NCBI GenBank assembly: GCA_022749755.1
Contig: JAGQDM010000070.1
Coordinates: 920,590 to 984,589, forward strand
Length of the DNA: 64,000 bases
Direction: 5' to 3'
Origin: Azadirachta indica
Taxonomy: Eukaryota; Streptophyta; Magnoliopsida; Sapindales; Meliaceae
Shown here one piece after another: positions 24,530 through 36,630 of this stretch. The position numbers and the translations under genes were made by a program. The notes beneath the pieces were generated by a model, which saw only the letters and a program-made list of their open reading frames with translations, had not been told where the DNA came from and searched no databases. How positions within the stretch are numbered: position 1 is the stretch's first letter; every line of letters starts with the position of its first letter.

Positions 24530-26990
24530 ATCCTTTAATAAAATCACAGATAAACTAAGTGAACCCTTGAGGGTTGGGTTATGTTGTTTTCATCAAACAG
24601 GAGGGCTATGATAAACTAGACCTCCATCTCACTAATCAATAAACTCTCAATTTCTTGTGGCGCTGCACCTCTACTCACTGTCATTTGATGATGGCATTGT
24701 GGTGACCATCACACCCACTTCAAGTGGCATATGAGCCTTGGTTTCTAATCATGTATTGAAAAATTTCATGTATTTGGTAATGTTTATAGGCATCGTCGAT
24801 GTCACGTAGGACTACTAAAGAAGACTACCCACTTTAGTGCATTATAGAATTGCACTTTCAAAGGATAAATCTCATCTACGAAAGAAGGCAATAAATCTAT
24901 GTATGTATTTCTTTTATACTTGTATTTGTTTAATATTTTGTGAGAAACTTAAAGTTTTTTAGAGAATACTATTTACATTCTTCATAAAAGATTTTTTTCA
25001 TAATAAAAATCATCAAATTCTGTCCATTACAAATGACATGCATATATTATTTGCATGTGTTTTATAACTGTATCATTCTTGTTTTACTTTTATAACCCTT
25101 ATAAAATAACATGTTCGGCCTAATCTATAAAAAATATCAATATTAAAAGGATATATGATAAAATAAATAATTAATATTAGTTATTAATTTTGATAGAGTG
25201 AAAATACAACTCAAAATTTGCAATTGAAAATGTATTTGGATTTCAATAATGTAGTCCATAGGGGTGTTAATGAAGAATTTTGGTTTATCATTATATATAG
25301 ATAGTTGTTATAATTATTATCTCAATTTGTAAATAAAAGAAGATAAAAGAATACAAATGATACTTTAATTATAGTTTACACCTTATATTTAATTCAATTA
25401 ATGGATAATGATGATGTGATATATATATATATATATATATATAAGTGTATAAAAAAATTCAACGGCATGTATAAGTAATTAAATACATTAAATGCATGAG
25501 CGAGTTTAAACCATCTCTTTAATGAAAATGGTGTTAAATTCACTTTATTTACAACAATAGTTACAAATTAGTAATTTTATAATAGCAATGACGATTTATA
25601 TATCTTTGAACCATACCACAATGATATGTTTGTTACGTGTTGAATTCTTTTTTTTTTTTTGAGATATTATTTAATTCAACCCTTAAATATTTTCAAACTC
25701 CTATTATCATTAAGTTTAAATGAATTATACTTGAAAATGGGTTATATGATAAAAGATGAGATTGAATAATTTTTTTTTTTTTGAGACAATTATGCTTCAA
25801 GGTTTTGTATTTTCTATGACGGTACATTTGATACAACTATTAAAAGTAGAATTCGAAAACAATTTTTTGTTTTGGGAAATCAAGAATACAAAATATTAAG
25901 AAACTTTTTTGGCCTAACATATATTCTAAAATGGTTTATGAATAGTATTCCAAGTCTTAGTACAAAATTAGAAAACGAAGGAAAAAGAATTTACTTTTAG
26001 TTTTTCACTTAGTTATATTCAACTTAGACACAAAAATACTTTTTCATATTATCTTAATCACATTTTTTAAATTTAGAAAATTTATATCTTTTTAAAATTT
26101 AATTCTTCTTAACATTTATATCATTTCATTTTTAAATTTCAACTTTTTTATATTCAATATTTAGCTGTCACTCAAAAAATAAGTTTAATTTTTTAATTTT
26201 TAAAACATGAGACCTAGCTCATCGCTTATTGTATTAAATTTATCAAGGACCCATGGTGATCATTTTTTTTTTGTTCTCTTTTAATATTAATTTTCTACTT
26301 TACCTTTGATGTTGAGAATATATTCAGATTAGGTTTAGGGCGATCTAACCTAGGTCCAAATTTTAAAAACGAAAAGTATTAGGATTTTTATTGGCATTAT
26401 ATGTCAGTAAGTTTATGTTAATAATTATATTGCAATGAAATTTACGACAGAAAAAATCTATGTAAGTTATTTGTTAATTAAACTCCATGTATGCTAGTTT
26501 TTTACTTTATATAAGTTTATTGGTGTTTATATTATCTTATTTCTTAGTGGATTATTTTTTCTCTAGGCACGACTTCGTGGTTATAGAATTAGAAAATTTG
26601 AACCACGTTAAAATTACGTGTCTTCATTACTTTATTTTTGGTGTGTTGATTTGAATAGTTGTGAAATTAATTGATATTAATTAATTAATTAATTAAAATT
26701 GGCATTTAATCTATCAACAAATCTTCCAAAAGTTTTCTCTCAAAAAGTTTTTGTAAAGAATTTGGATCCTCTCCTCGTCTTTTTTACCACTAAACTTTAA
26801 GGTTCACTTACATATCATATAAGTGAATAGTGAAAATTTTATTTCACTCAAAAACCTACCATATTTAAGGATAAAATGCAAAACATTAAATTCATAATAT
26901 TTTATATAAAGACTCTCCAAAAATGAGAATTCCTTTATGAATTGCTATAATACTCCTCAAATGTTTTAAAAAACAAAAGTAGTGAACAAG
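24530..26990. other. AT-rich spacer, no gene seen
   Basis: Holds a (AT)n run at about 25420-25442 and a (TTAA)-rich run near 26677-26695. No coding region can be supported. Confidence 0.5.
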
Positions 26991-26994
26991 TCAT

Positions 26995-27155
26995 GCAAAA
27001 TAAGGTTCCTTTTGGCCATGCCTCTTTATTTATTAACATATATAACATATATAATATATATGCCCAATTTTTTGAAAGTCATCACTCTATCCCCATTAAC
27101 TGCAAATTGTCGATAAGTTTAACGAACTCAAAGGTAAAATAGGTATTTTATACAC
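26995..27155. repeat. Left terminal inverted repeat of the MULE
   Basis: Matches the reverse complement of 44715-44880 over about 150 bases, with blocks such as GAAAGTCATCACTCTAT. Confidence 0.8.
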
Positions 27156-28308
27156 ATTGATTTAAAAATTGAACTGTCAGTTGAACCAAATTTTGGCTTT
27201 TCAAACTTCTAATCTTTCTGCTATAGTGAAGAAGAAGTTGAAAATGGAGGGAATCATTAGAATATGTGAGAAGCCATTCTCCATTTCACACACTTTGACG
27301 AAGAAGCGAATACTTGGCCAAAGATTTTCACTCATTCTTTCTTTAAGTCGTAGGTATTTTCAGATTTCCAATAAAATATAACATTGAAAGCAAAGAGACG
27401 TGATAAATTTTTGGTATTTCATATTCACTTAAATAGGTTAGTTGATCAATTTCATGTTTTACGGTTGGTAATATGATTGGAGTGAAATGCATGAAACTAA
27501 AATAAAAGATATGTGAATCTCTAGTTTTTTTTTTTTTTTGTGGCGTTGCACGCTTTATTTTGTGCATGTTATGATAATGGGCAGATGGTTACTATTTATG
27601 TTTGATTGGGTTTTAGTTTGAAGATATTGGTAGGTATTGGTGCATTTTGGTTGTTTTATATGGTAATGAATACATGTATTTGAGGTTATTGAGGAAGCTG
27701 AAAATTGTTGTCATCTCCTATGATCACTGTTGCATGCTTGATTTGTTAATGGCAATGTTCTAAGTACCGGTTTCCATTTTTTGTTTTTGTTGTATTACAA
27801 TATAATGCTTATATGCTTTACAAACGATTGGAAAATAATAGTGAAGATACACTAATGTTTGTGTAGATTCTTTATGATGAATGGTGATGTGTTTTTTTTT
27901 TTTTGGGACATAATCTACTGATGTTTAGATTAATATTAAAGATAAACTGCCTAATAAAGAGGGTTTTAGTTTCAAGTGTTGTTTGATATTGCAGTAATGT
28001 TTAAACATTGAATAAAAATGTTATTTGTTTTCTATAAATTTGAAGCTTGGCTGTGAATGATAACATAATAATCTTGAATTTTAAAGCGTTGTTACTTTTA
28101 GGTTTTCTAAAGTGTGGTTTGAATTTTGAATATGTGATTCATTAAATATGAATTGATTGATAGAGAATAGATTCTATGTTTAAAGATGTGTTTTCTAAAG
28201 TGATTCAGATATTTAAAGTGGTGCTAGGATTATGTTGGTTAGTTCAAGACTTATGGCATGCATATTAATGGGTGGAACAGGACATGTTTTGAAGTGTTGT
28301 TTGATGTT

Positions 28309-28390
28309 CAAGTGTTCTGTTATTCATTTAATTTTCAAGTGTTTTGTTATTCATTTGATTTTTAAGTGTTCTGTTATTCATTTGATTTTC
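28309..28390. repeat. 27-bp unit repeated three times
   Basis: AAGTGTTCTGTTATTCATTT and close variants occur three times with a period of about 27 bases, just upstream of the MULE reading-frame relic. Confidence 0.85.
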
Positions 28391-28486
28391 AATTGATGAT
28401 CAAATATTCATTTTATTTCTATTTTTTTATTAAACTCCTAAGAGTTTTATTAACTTTGACTTAAGCAAGATTACTTTTTACTTGTT

Positions 28487-29806
28487 ATGCAAGCTATCAT
28501 GGGAGTTGAAAATCAACATATTCGTATCAAAGCAAATTTCATCGGATCGAAGTATAATTTAAGCTGGCATGATCCAGATAAATGTAGTAAGGTTGTACTA
28601 ATCAATGTTATCACGAACCTAGTACTAAAAAGAAACATGATGTTTGATAAGGAATACATAAAAGAAGTTATTCAGCAATGAGACAACAATAAATTTGTTG
28701 TAGCTAATAATAGAGATTTATTGAAGATTCGGAGAAAACACATTAACTTAGGATATAGAAAAATGAAGCTTCAATGTGAAGTACTTCCTCTTGTTGTCGA
28801 GCACTAGTGAAGACATTTTGTTCATAACACCTTGTCACTTGCACTTTCTAGCTCAGTCTCAAGCAAATCAGCCCAACCATACCCATCATGCCCATCATGC
28901 GTATACAAACTCAAGCAATGATGATGATAGTGATTCAGATGTTATGGTGTATAGGGATTGCCTAGAACAAATGTTAAAAACCCCACCATATAATCAACTA
29001 GACATTCCTTCCACTCATGCATCTCTAGCTAAATCACCAGGCCAAAACATATCTTGTTTCCCAACAAATACATATCTCAAGAGAAATACACTTATCACAT
29101 CTTATAAACCTGTCAACACTCAAATACGTACCATAAAGTTGACATCACCTATTATTAAACAAATACATAACCTACCTTCCTAAAGACATGATAACCTAAG
29201 CCCACAAGACCCTCAATCACAAGTTTTTCATGCTAGTGAAGTTAATGATACCCTTTTCAACATAGAGAAGTTGAAAAAAGACAAAATAAATATAAGTAGG
29301 ACAAGGGTCAGGTTGAAGGTGATAGTATTTATAAAAAGTCATCTATTAAAGATAATGAAGCTAATAAAAAAATGATTTCTGTTGGGCATTCTACTACCAA
29401 TTATGGAACAAATGTGGGGACTATAGATAAAGAAGATGATGCATTATTTTCTTTCTATAAGTCAGATGATAATGAATGTGTGTTGTGTTTTAACTTTAAT
29501 GTTGCAAAACCAAAAAACAGAATGCGAGAGGATGTAAGAAGTATGATGTACAAACCTGAAGATGGGCCAGATTAACTAAAGGTGGGAATGTTTTTTGAAA
29601 GCTTGTTACAAATGAAGATGGCTTTTAAAGATCATGCTATAAATGAAGCATTTAGAATAAAAAGGGATAAGTTTGAAAGAAAAAGAATGGACATGACCTG
29701 TTATAAATAGAATTGCACACGGAGGTTTCATGCATGTTGTTACATTCTAGGTACACTTAAATAAACATCCTACAATCCAAATTAAAAATTGCAAGTTTAT
29801 AAATCT
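28487..29806 (+). pseudogene. MULE transposase, N-terminal part (broken)
   Basis: The frame opens at 28487 and includes DPDKCSKVVLINVI, resembling the DPDKWS block at the start of many MuDR transposases. After several stops and frame changes come an acidic serine/asparagine-rich linker (near 28905, NSSNDDDSDSD), KVGMFFESLLQMKMAFKDHA (near 29580-29640, the conserved MULE 'VGM.F.S...F..A...YA' block) and a trace of the following cysteine region. It ends in an LTR insertion just where the family's HxC motif is expected; that motif reappears at about 41510. The frame is interrupted many times, so it makes no active protein. Confidence 0.65.
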
Positions 29807-29841
29807 TGTATAGTATGAAAATTATTCCGTAAGGTCGATCC

Positions 29842-31364
29842 TGATACACTACCACGTAAGCCATAATTATACGAGGTCGTACAAGTATTAAGTGAAAAAG
29901 AAAGGGTTATTGTACCCACAAGGATTAATTTTTTGAAATTTTAAATTAAATACTGCAACTATGGTAGATTAACTTTATTTATGCACTCAAAAATTATTAT
30001 AGTAAGAAAATATAACAATAATTGCAAAAAAAAACAATTAAATTGATTAACAAAATAAAAGCCAGCGATTAAGCTAATTGAGAGAATATGTGTAGAAATT
30101 AATATAAAAATGGTCCGAGGATTTTAACTTCACCTAATTTTTACCATATCTATTCTAATTTAGTATTTGCTAAGTTTTCATTTTTAATACACTAATCATA
30201 GGTTCTAAGTAACCTTATTCTCTTATGTTAAGTGTCAAACTAAGTTTACTTTTAGTTAAACTAACCGATATCTCTACCTGACAGAATTAATTATACAATC
30301 TTTAAGTCCAACCTGATAGTAACTCTTAAAAATTAATTTACCTCCTAATTCATTAACTCACAAGTGTTAATGTGATTATCTAGTTACTGATATTCTCCTA
30401 AACTCTTAATATACTAAACTAAGTTTTTCAATTCTCATGAATAATTTAGACTATCCTTAGTACCATTTCATTTATATTTAATCTAATATTTCATTATATA
30501 GTAAATCATTAGCATTAACTGCAAGAAAAACCCAAGTGATTAAAAATTAATAAAAATAATAAATTCCCTAATTAGTCAAGACATGGTTGAATTAGGCTAT
30601 ATCAAAATGCTAGAATACGAGAAATTTAGCCTAATATATCAACAATCAAGCACAAGTTCATAATAAAATTCATTATCCTTACAATAATCTAACAATAAAA
30701 ATAAAATGAATTCCAAGACAAAAATGAGGGTTTAAGAAGATAAAACTAGTTGTGAAGGGTTTCAACAACCAATCTTCAAGTCCTTTTTCAAAGGCTTTCA
30801 AGCTTGATCAATTCATGCCCTTCTCTCTCTAGAAATCCTCCATTTGTTTCATTCTTTCTTCTTCTAAAAGTACCTTTCTATTCTTCGTATAAAATTTAGT
30901 CAAATTTGGTCATTTAAAGCTGATCCAAGGACTAAAATTTAGTCCAAGAAGGACAATTGCAAGGCGGCCGCACCCCTGCTTTTGAAATCTTCGTAGTGTA
31001 GCCACCTTGTTTTCTGCCTCATTCGAGACAATGGGAGGCGCAGGAGCGCCATGCACCAAATTAGCATAATTTCAATTAATTCTCTTTAATCTTTTTAAAA
31101 TTACATCCTTGAGTCTTTATATATTACATTTCAATCCCTAAATCTTTATTTCGTGCATTTAAGTCCTTAATTTCCTTACATTTTGGTCTCAATTTTTAAT
31201 GACTTGTCTTTTTTATTTATCTCGTTTTGTGCCACTTATCACTTTGATTGCGATTTTCTTCATTTTGCACAAAAACATTGAATTTCATCAAAACAACAAT
31301 ATAGCTTAAGGATTTACATACATATTTAAGTATGAAATAGAATAAGTAAGTAAATTACTTATTA
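29842..31364 (-). repeat. 3' LTR of the gypsy-type element
   Basis: The plus strand starts TGATACACTACCACG and ends ATTACTTATTA, so the element-strand start is TAATAAGT (canonical TGATAAGT with one change). Long stretches match 36631-38210 with scattered substitutions and indels. It includes a GC-rich patch with GCGGCCGC at about 30964. Confidence 0.8.
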
Positions 31365-31380
31365 AATACCCCTATACTTA
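31365..31380 (-). other. Polypurine-tract-like site
   Basis: On the element strand, AAGTATAGGGGTATTT directly precedes the 3' LTR. It corresponds to the G-rich polypurine tract (commonly AAGTGTGGGGGATTT) of plant Ty3/gypsy elements. Confidence 0.55.
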
Positions 31381-33800
31381 AACATTTGTTTGTCCTTAAC
31401 GAAATAAAAATATGGGGAAGGAATATCAACTAACACAAAGAAATAATCATCATTTTGAGCAAGTAATTTACTTTTACAGATAAGCCTAATATATCAAAAG
31501 TCAAGCAGTTTAAAGAAAATTTTAAAGTGTTGACATCTGACCTAAGATTTCAACATAAAAACTAAATATTGCCCCACTCTGGATTCTCGTGTAAGTGTGT
31601 GAGTAGCCTAAACTATTCAACCATTTTCAATTGGATCAGTTTATGCAAATAGACTATCTTAGACTTATAGATAGACTCTAGAGACTTGATTTCAAAATAG
31701 TCTCCACTAATGAAAGAAATCACATCATTCCAGATCATAAGGACTTAAATTATACGTGTAATTTTGGGCCAATGATAGTTTAGTACTGTGGATATCAAAT
31801 ATACGGCAACACCCTAACGTATTAATCATTTTAAAGAATCATGCTCAAACCCCATATTAGATCTTAAGTATTGCTCAATCTTTTTCTTTTAACATCCATC
31901 GATGCACCCCCAACTTTATTCACTTGCATAGATTCTCTTCTTTTCTTCCTTTTTTTTTTCTTTACCTTAAATTTAGCCTCACTCCACCTTTTTACGTAAG
32001 CTCTTCATGCTTACAAGGCATGAGGCTTAGTTACTCGGTAAGAGATTGCTTTACATTGTTATTTTTTTTTCTATTTTTTTAGTCGTGCTTTTACGTGAGC
32101 TCTCCATGCTTACAAGGCATAAGATCAAGTTATTTGGTGAGAACTTGGCTTACAATCTTCATACTCTACCCATCCTTCTTTATTTAGATTAGCAATAGAA
32201 TGATCAAATATTTTAAGGTGATGAACAAAAGGTTATATATATTTATTCGAAGGTTAAATTGCTGTGAGGATGACATAAATAGAAAACAAAAATAAGCTTA
32301 AAAGAGTGTGCTAAAAAACATCTATTCTCAAGAGGTTTGAACGAATTCAAATGATTCAGTTGGCTTAACTCATGTATAAAATGATGCAATTCTTAAGATT
32401 TTGCTTCATGTGATAATCATACAAGGTCTAGAATCTAAAGAAACCTAGATATTGACTTTGTTCTCATAATCTTTTTCTAAGAATGCAAACAGTTGAAAAT
32501 ATTAGGCTACGTGCTAAAAAATGTAAGCAATCCAAAAACAAAATGACTTTAGTGACCGGTCAAGCACCTAAGTCTTATCAACAATCATTATTCTCTAAAA
32601 ACTACCTACTCTCAACTGAATTCATATCATTAACTTTCCATTTTAAACAAGCCCAAGCTCAAAACATAAGAGATTCAATTCAAGAATATGAAATAAAATA
32701 TAACAAGTAATTAAAAAAAAATGCATAAAAATGAAAAAAAAAATTTGTGAAATTTGTGTGCGGTGTGCTAAAATAAGTGAAACTACATATGATCAATAGA
32801 ATCAATCAAACAAACAATCATAACATCTTGAAAACAATATTTCATAATTTACCCCCCACGCTTAAAATAAACATTATCCCTATTGTTTAACTATAAAATA
32901 AACACAAAGCAATTTTTTTTCCAATGCCTAAACTAAATTTCTCTCACAAATTACTCTTTTAGACGTTTCATCCAACACTCGGTGGACACAATTCAAACAC
33001 TACCCATTCAACAATGCAAGCAATTCTTCCAAACCCAATTTATACTTGAATTCATGCACAATTACTCCACCATCAATCTCACAACTCATTTCATCAAATA
33101 ATTGCAACAAGAACAATACCTAATTCCAATTTCCACCAACAAGCTAAAAATGTTCAAATTGATTATTTTTATCAAATTAACAATTTGGTGAGGTTGTAAG
33201 AAACTTACTTGTAATAGTCGAAGCTAGAGGTTGCTTGGATTTGATGGGGTTATCTTCAACTTTTGTTCTGTGAAGAAACTAAATTAAATTGGGTTGGTTT
33301 TGGTTTTTTTTGGGTCAAAAATTAGGATAATAAGAAATTGTTGAATTAAGTGTGTTTGAAAGTGAATTTGGGTTGATTTGGAAGTGGTTGGAACATAAAT
33401 TTTGCTTTGGATTTATGAATGAAGGATTTTGTGTTTGAAGAAGAGAAAGAGAAAATAAAACACATGCAGTAGAGTTTTAAAGGCACGCGGCCCCACCTAA
33501 TGCATAGCGCAGGTGCGACCTTTTTTTTCTCCAAATGCGTATAGGCACACGTTAAAGAAGCGTGTCCGCGCCTCACATTCTGCCCAGGCGGGACAATCTT
33601 CCAATATATAGGTGCATGTTAAGCTGCGCAGCCATGCCCCAACTTTTATCTTTTGGCCAAAATATACTCTGCTTTTTTTTTTTAATGCTCTATTTTGTGC
33701 TGTTCCTTCTCCTCATTAATTGAGACTTTTACTTGAAATGTAATTTCATGCTCTAAAAATGATTTCACACTATAATCACGAATAACCCAAAAGAAAAAAA
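31381..33800 (-). other. Non-coding 3' part of the gypsy-type element
   Basis: About 2.4 kb without recognisable protein. A 99-bp direct repeat starts at 31990 and 32089 (shared words CTTACAAGGCAT and TTACGT.AGCTCT). A GC-rich patch lies at 33480-33640. Short open frames at 32483-32710 (plus) and 33346-33576 (minus) have no support. Confidence 0.5.
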
Positions 33801-33949
33801 ATTTAAACATAAATAAAAATAAACTAGACAAAAATTTTAGTCAATCAAAGCTAAAGAAAATGAAAAGCTTGGGTTGCTTGCCAAGTAGTGCTTGATTTAA
33901 TGTCCCTAACTGGACTTGGGCATTTAATTAGATCAAGTGGGATTTTCCA

Positions 33950-34680
33950 GTGGAAACTTTGCCATGTTTCACCCTTCTCTATTGAAATAATGCTTGAGCT
34001 TTTGGTCGTTTATATGGAACAATCTTCTATCTCTATCTTTCAAATTAGCCTTGTTAAGATGTAATACTCCTTCAGCTTTGAATAAAACTAACTTTCTTGA
34101 CTTTAACTTGTCTAGAATCAACTCTATTCTTGAATTTAATAATTGAACTCAATGAACAGGCACGAAGTGTCTCTTATGAGTATGTCAATCTTATGACTTT
34201 TTTCTTTTCTTTTTGAAAATTTTGCCATCCTCATATGTCTCTTTTCAAAACTATTCTTTCTCATTTCCATGAGCATCCACTATACCACTATTAATTACAT
34301 CTGCCCTATGACAAGTGTTTGTGTTATTTAGAGATTTCTTGTCATGGTAAATGTTAAACTTAACCTTTTTATCATTCACCCTTAGCATTAACTCGCCACA
34401 TTAAACATCAATAAAAGCTCCACTAGTGGCTAGAAAAAGCTGACCAAAAATAAGAGGCAGCTCATCATCTTCTTTCATATCTAGTACCATAAAATCTGTT
34501 AGAAATATAAACTTGCTAATTTTAACCAACACATCCTCTATAATTCCACGAGGATAAGTGATAGACCTATCTGCCAATTGCAAAGAGATGGTTGTTGGCT
34601 TCACTTCACTAAGCCTAATTTCCAGAAAATAGAGAGTGTCATTAAATTAATGCTAGGTCCTAAATCACACGATACTCATT
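33950..34680 (-). pseudogene. Retropepsin (protease) relic of the gypsy-type element, fused to an integrase-end trace
   Basis: Minus strand. The active-site region reads DLGPSINLMTLSIFWKLGL (about 34612-34668), a plant Ty3/gypsy retropepsin with the usual D-L-G-A changed to D-L-G-P. After a frame slip, 34401-34604 continues with QLADRSITYPRGIIEDVLVK, DFMVLDM and PLIFGQLFLATSGAFIDV, all standard for this family. Downstream, near 33990-34010, RLKHYFNREG resembles the extreme C-terminus of a gypsy polyprotein. Reverse transcriptase (YxDD), RNase H and the integrase core were not found in any frame. Confidence 0.72.
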
Positions 34681-34857
34681 TAAAGAAGGAACATCTAATG
34701 AAGCAAGAATAGAAAAATTCTCTGGATCTTTTAATTTTTGAGATAATTTCTTCTTGAGAATTACACTACATTTCTCTGTGAGCTTTATCGATTCAAAATC
34801 TTCCAATTGCCGTTTCTTGAACATCCCTTCTTTCATAAATATGGCATAGTAAGGCAT
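34660..34857 (-). pseudogene. Segment just upstream of the protease (gag-pol linker)
   Basis: Encodes MPYYAIFMKEGMFKKRQLED, followed by LTEKCSVILKKKLSQKLKDP. It matches the conserved 'MP.YAKFMK...KKR.L...CSA.L..KLP.KLKDPG' linker that precedes the protease in Athila/Tat-like gypsy elements. Confidence 0.7.
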
Positions 34858-35639
34858 TTGTTCTAGGGTTTACACAAACAGGATGTTAATATGAATCTTA
34901 TTAAAAATCTTAAGTAACTTGAAGAATTGGGCATCAATCTTCTTCTTTTGAAATCTCTATGGAAATGGAAAAGAGGTTTTAAAAAGTGGTGGATTATTAG
35001 GAAACAAAATTCTGTTAGGCCTTTCAACTTCTTTTATTGTTTCAACCTGATTCTCTTTTTCTTTTTCGTGCTTCTCATCTTAGACTTTTGTATATGACTT
35101 TGTTGACAAAATGGTTACCTCACTAGATTGCATCTTTAGTCCTTCAACTTTTTTTCTACTTGAAAGTAATAGCTATGCATTACTTTCTTGAGTTGATTTC
35201 CGTATCACTTGGAAGTTTTCCTCCTTGAATAGACTTAATTGATATAGTTAATTGGCCATTCTGGACTTCCGAGGACTTCACTGTTGCTCCTATATTTACT
35301 ATATGAGTTTCCATATTATCTAGCCTAGCTTAATCTTTGTTAAGCCAATTCCTAGTCTCTATAATGAATGTGCTCAAAAGGTCTTCCAAGGACAATTTCT
35401 TTTTTGGCCATGAGTTGTTGTTGAAATCCCGATGGTGGTGGTAGCATTGCATTGCTTCAATTGTCATAGGAAAGATTTTCATGGTTTCGTAGTCCTAGAC
35501 AGTAATAGATTAGCACATTGATATATTGGCATTACTCTTTCCTAAAACCATCATTAACACATGAAGAACTCGCAACCATCACTTTCTCTTAACTTGAAAA
35601 GGCCTTCCTTGTAGTAAAGTTTTAATTTAATTTGTCAAA

Positions 35640-36420
35640 GCTGTTACTTGGGTTGAAAGTGCTGCCATTTGATCTACTTCATGAACTCTTGCAATTCTCT
35701 TCATAATTGACCTCTTACTTGGCTATTGGTAATTGTTGCACACTATTTCTTCAAGCAAAGCATGGGCTTCCTTAGTTGTCTTGGACAACAAAGCACCACC
35801 AGTTGCCGCATCTATAATTGTTCGAGTCTGCCCATTTAATCCATTGTAAAACAATTGTATTTGGAACTAATCTTGGTACTCATGCCGAAGACACTTCTAG
35901 ATTAAGTGCTTAAACCGTTCTTATGCTTTCAAAAGAGGCTAAAAATTAAGATGGTTAAATTGAGCAATCTTGCCTTTAAATTGCATAGCCTTTGACTATG
36001 GAAAAGACTTGGTAACGAATTTCTAAGCCAATTCTTCCTCATACAGTGATACTCCTCGATTGTAAGGATAACAACTGACCTCTAGCCTTGTCTTTTAATG
36101 AAAACGAAAATAATCTCATTCGTATGACGTCTTGGTCCACTCCATTCATTTTTATTGTGTTGCACACCTTCAAGAGCATAGCCAAATGGATATTAGGGTC
36201 CTCATGAGACAAGGTCTAATATTGGTTTTGCTGAACCATGTTTATTAATGCGAGTTTACGCTCAAAATTGTTGGTGTTGATTGCTTGCTAACGAATTCCC
36301 TAGTAGTTGTCATTAATTACAAGCTAGAAGTAATCTCGATCAGCTCTAAGTTGTTGAGGTTATGGTGGTAGATTTTGATTTCCTTCATCTATCATGTTTC
36401 TCAATCCATTCCTTCTTTCT
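35640..36420 (-). pseudogene. Gag relic of the gypsy-type element
   Basis: On the minus strand, 35750-35860 encodes LFYNGLNGQTRTIIDAATG followed by GALLSKT and EAHALLEEI. This is the core of the plant retrotransposon gag domain (PF03732 type, 'FYNGL...R...D...GG....KT..EA..L'). The rest of the gag frame, toward 36400, is broken by stops. Confidence 0.72.
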
Positions 36421-36606
36421 CTTCTTAATCGACGAAAAATCTATTCAATCTTCGGATCAAATGTAATAAGTTCAAGGCTTTTCGCTCTTTGCATACAACT
36501 GCAAAAATTTTAAAATAAAACAAAAATTAAACAAAACAAAAATAAAAACTTAAATTAAAATCAAACTATTCAATCGCAGTATTAATGAAAACTAAAATAT
36601 TTTTAG

Positions 36607-36624
36607 TCCTCTGTAACATCACCA
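36607..36624 (-). other. Decayed primer-binding site
   Basis: The element strand reads TGGTGATGTTACAGAGGA a few bases inside the 5' LTR. It fits the TGGCGCCGTTGCCGGGGA site of many plant gypsy elements after several transitions and a few other changes. The identity of the priming tRNA is inferred. Confidence 0.5.
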
Positions 36625-36630
36625 AAAACT

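Noticed and set aside
28776..29575. Separate small genes at 28776-29183 and 29372-29575
   Set aside because: Both are parts of the broken MULE transposase, in line with the flanking motifs.
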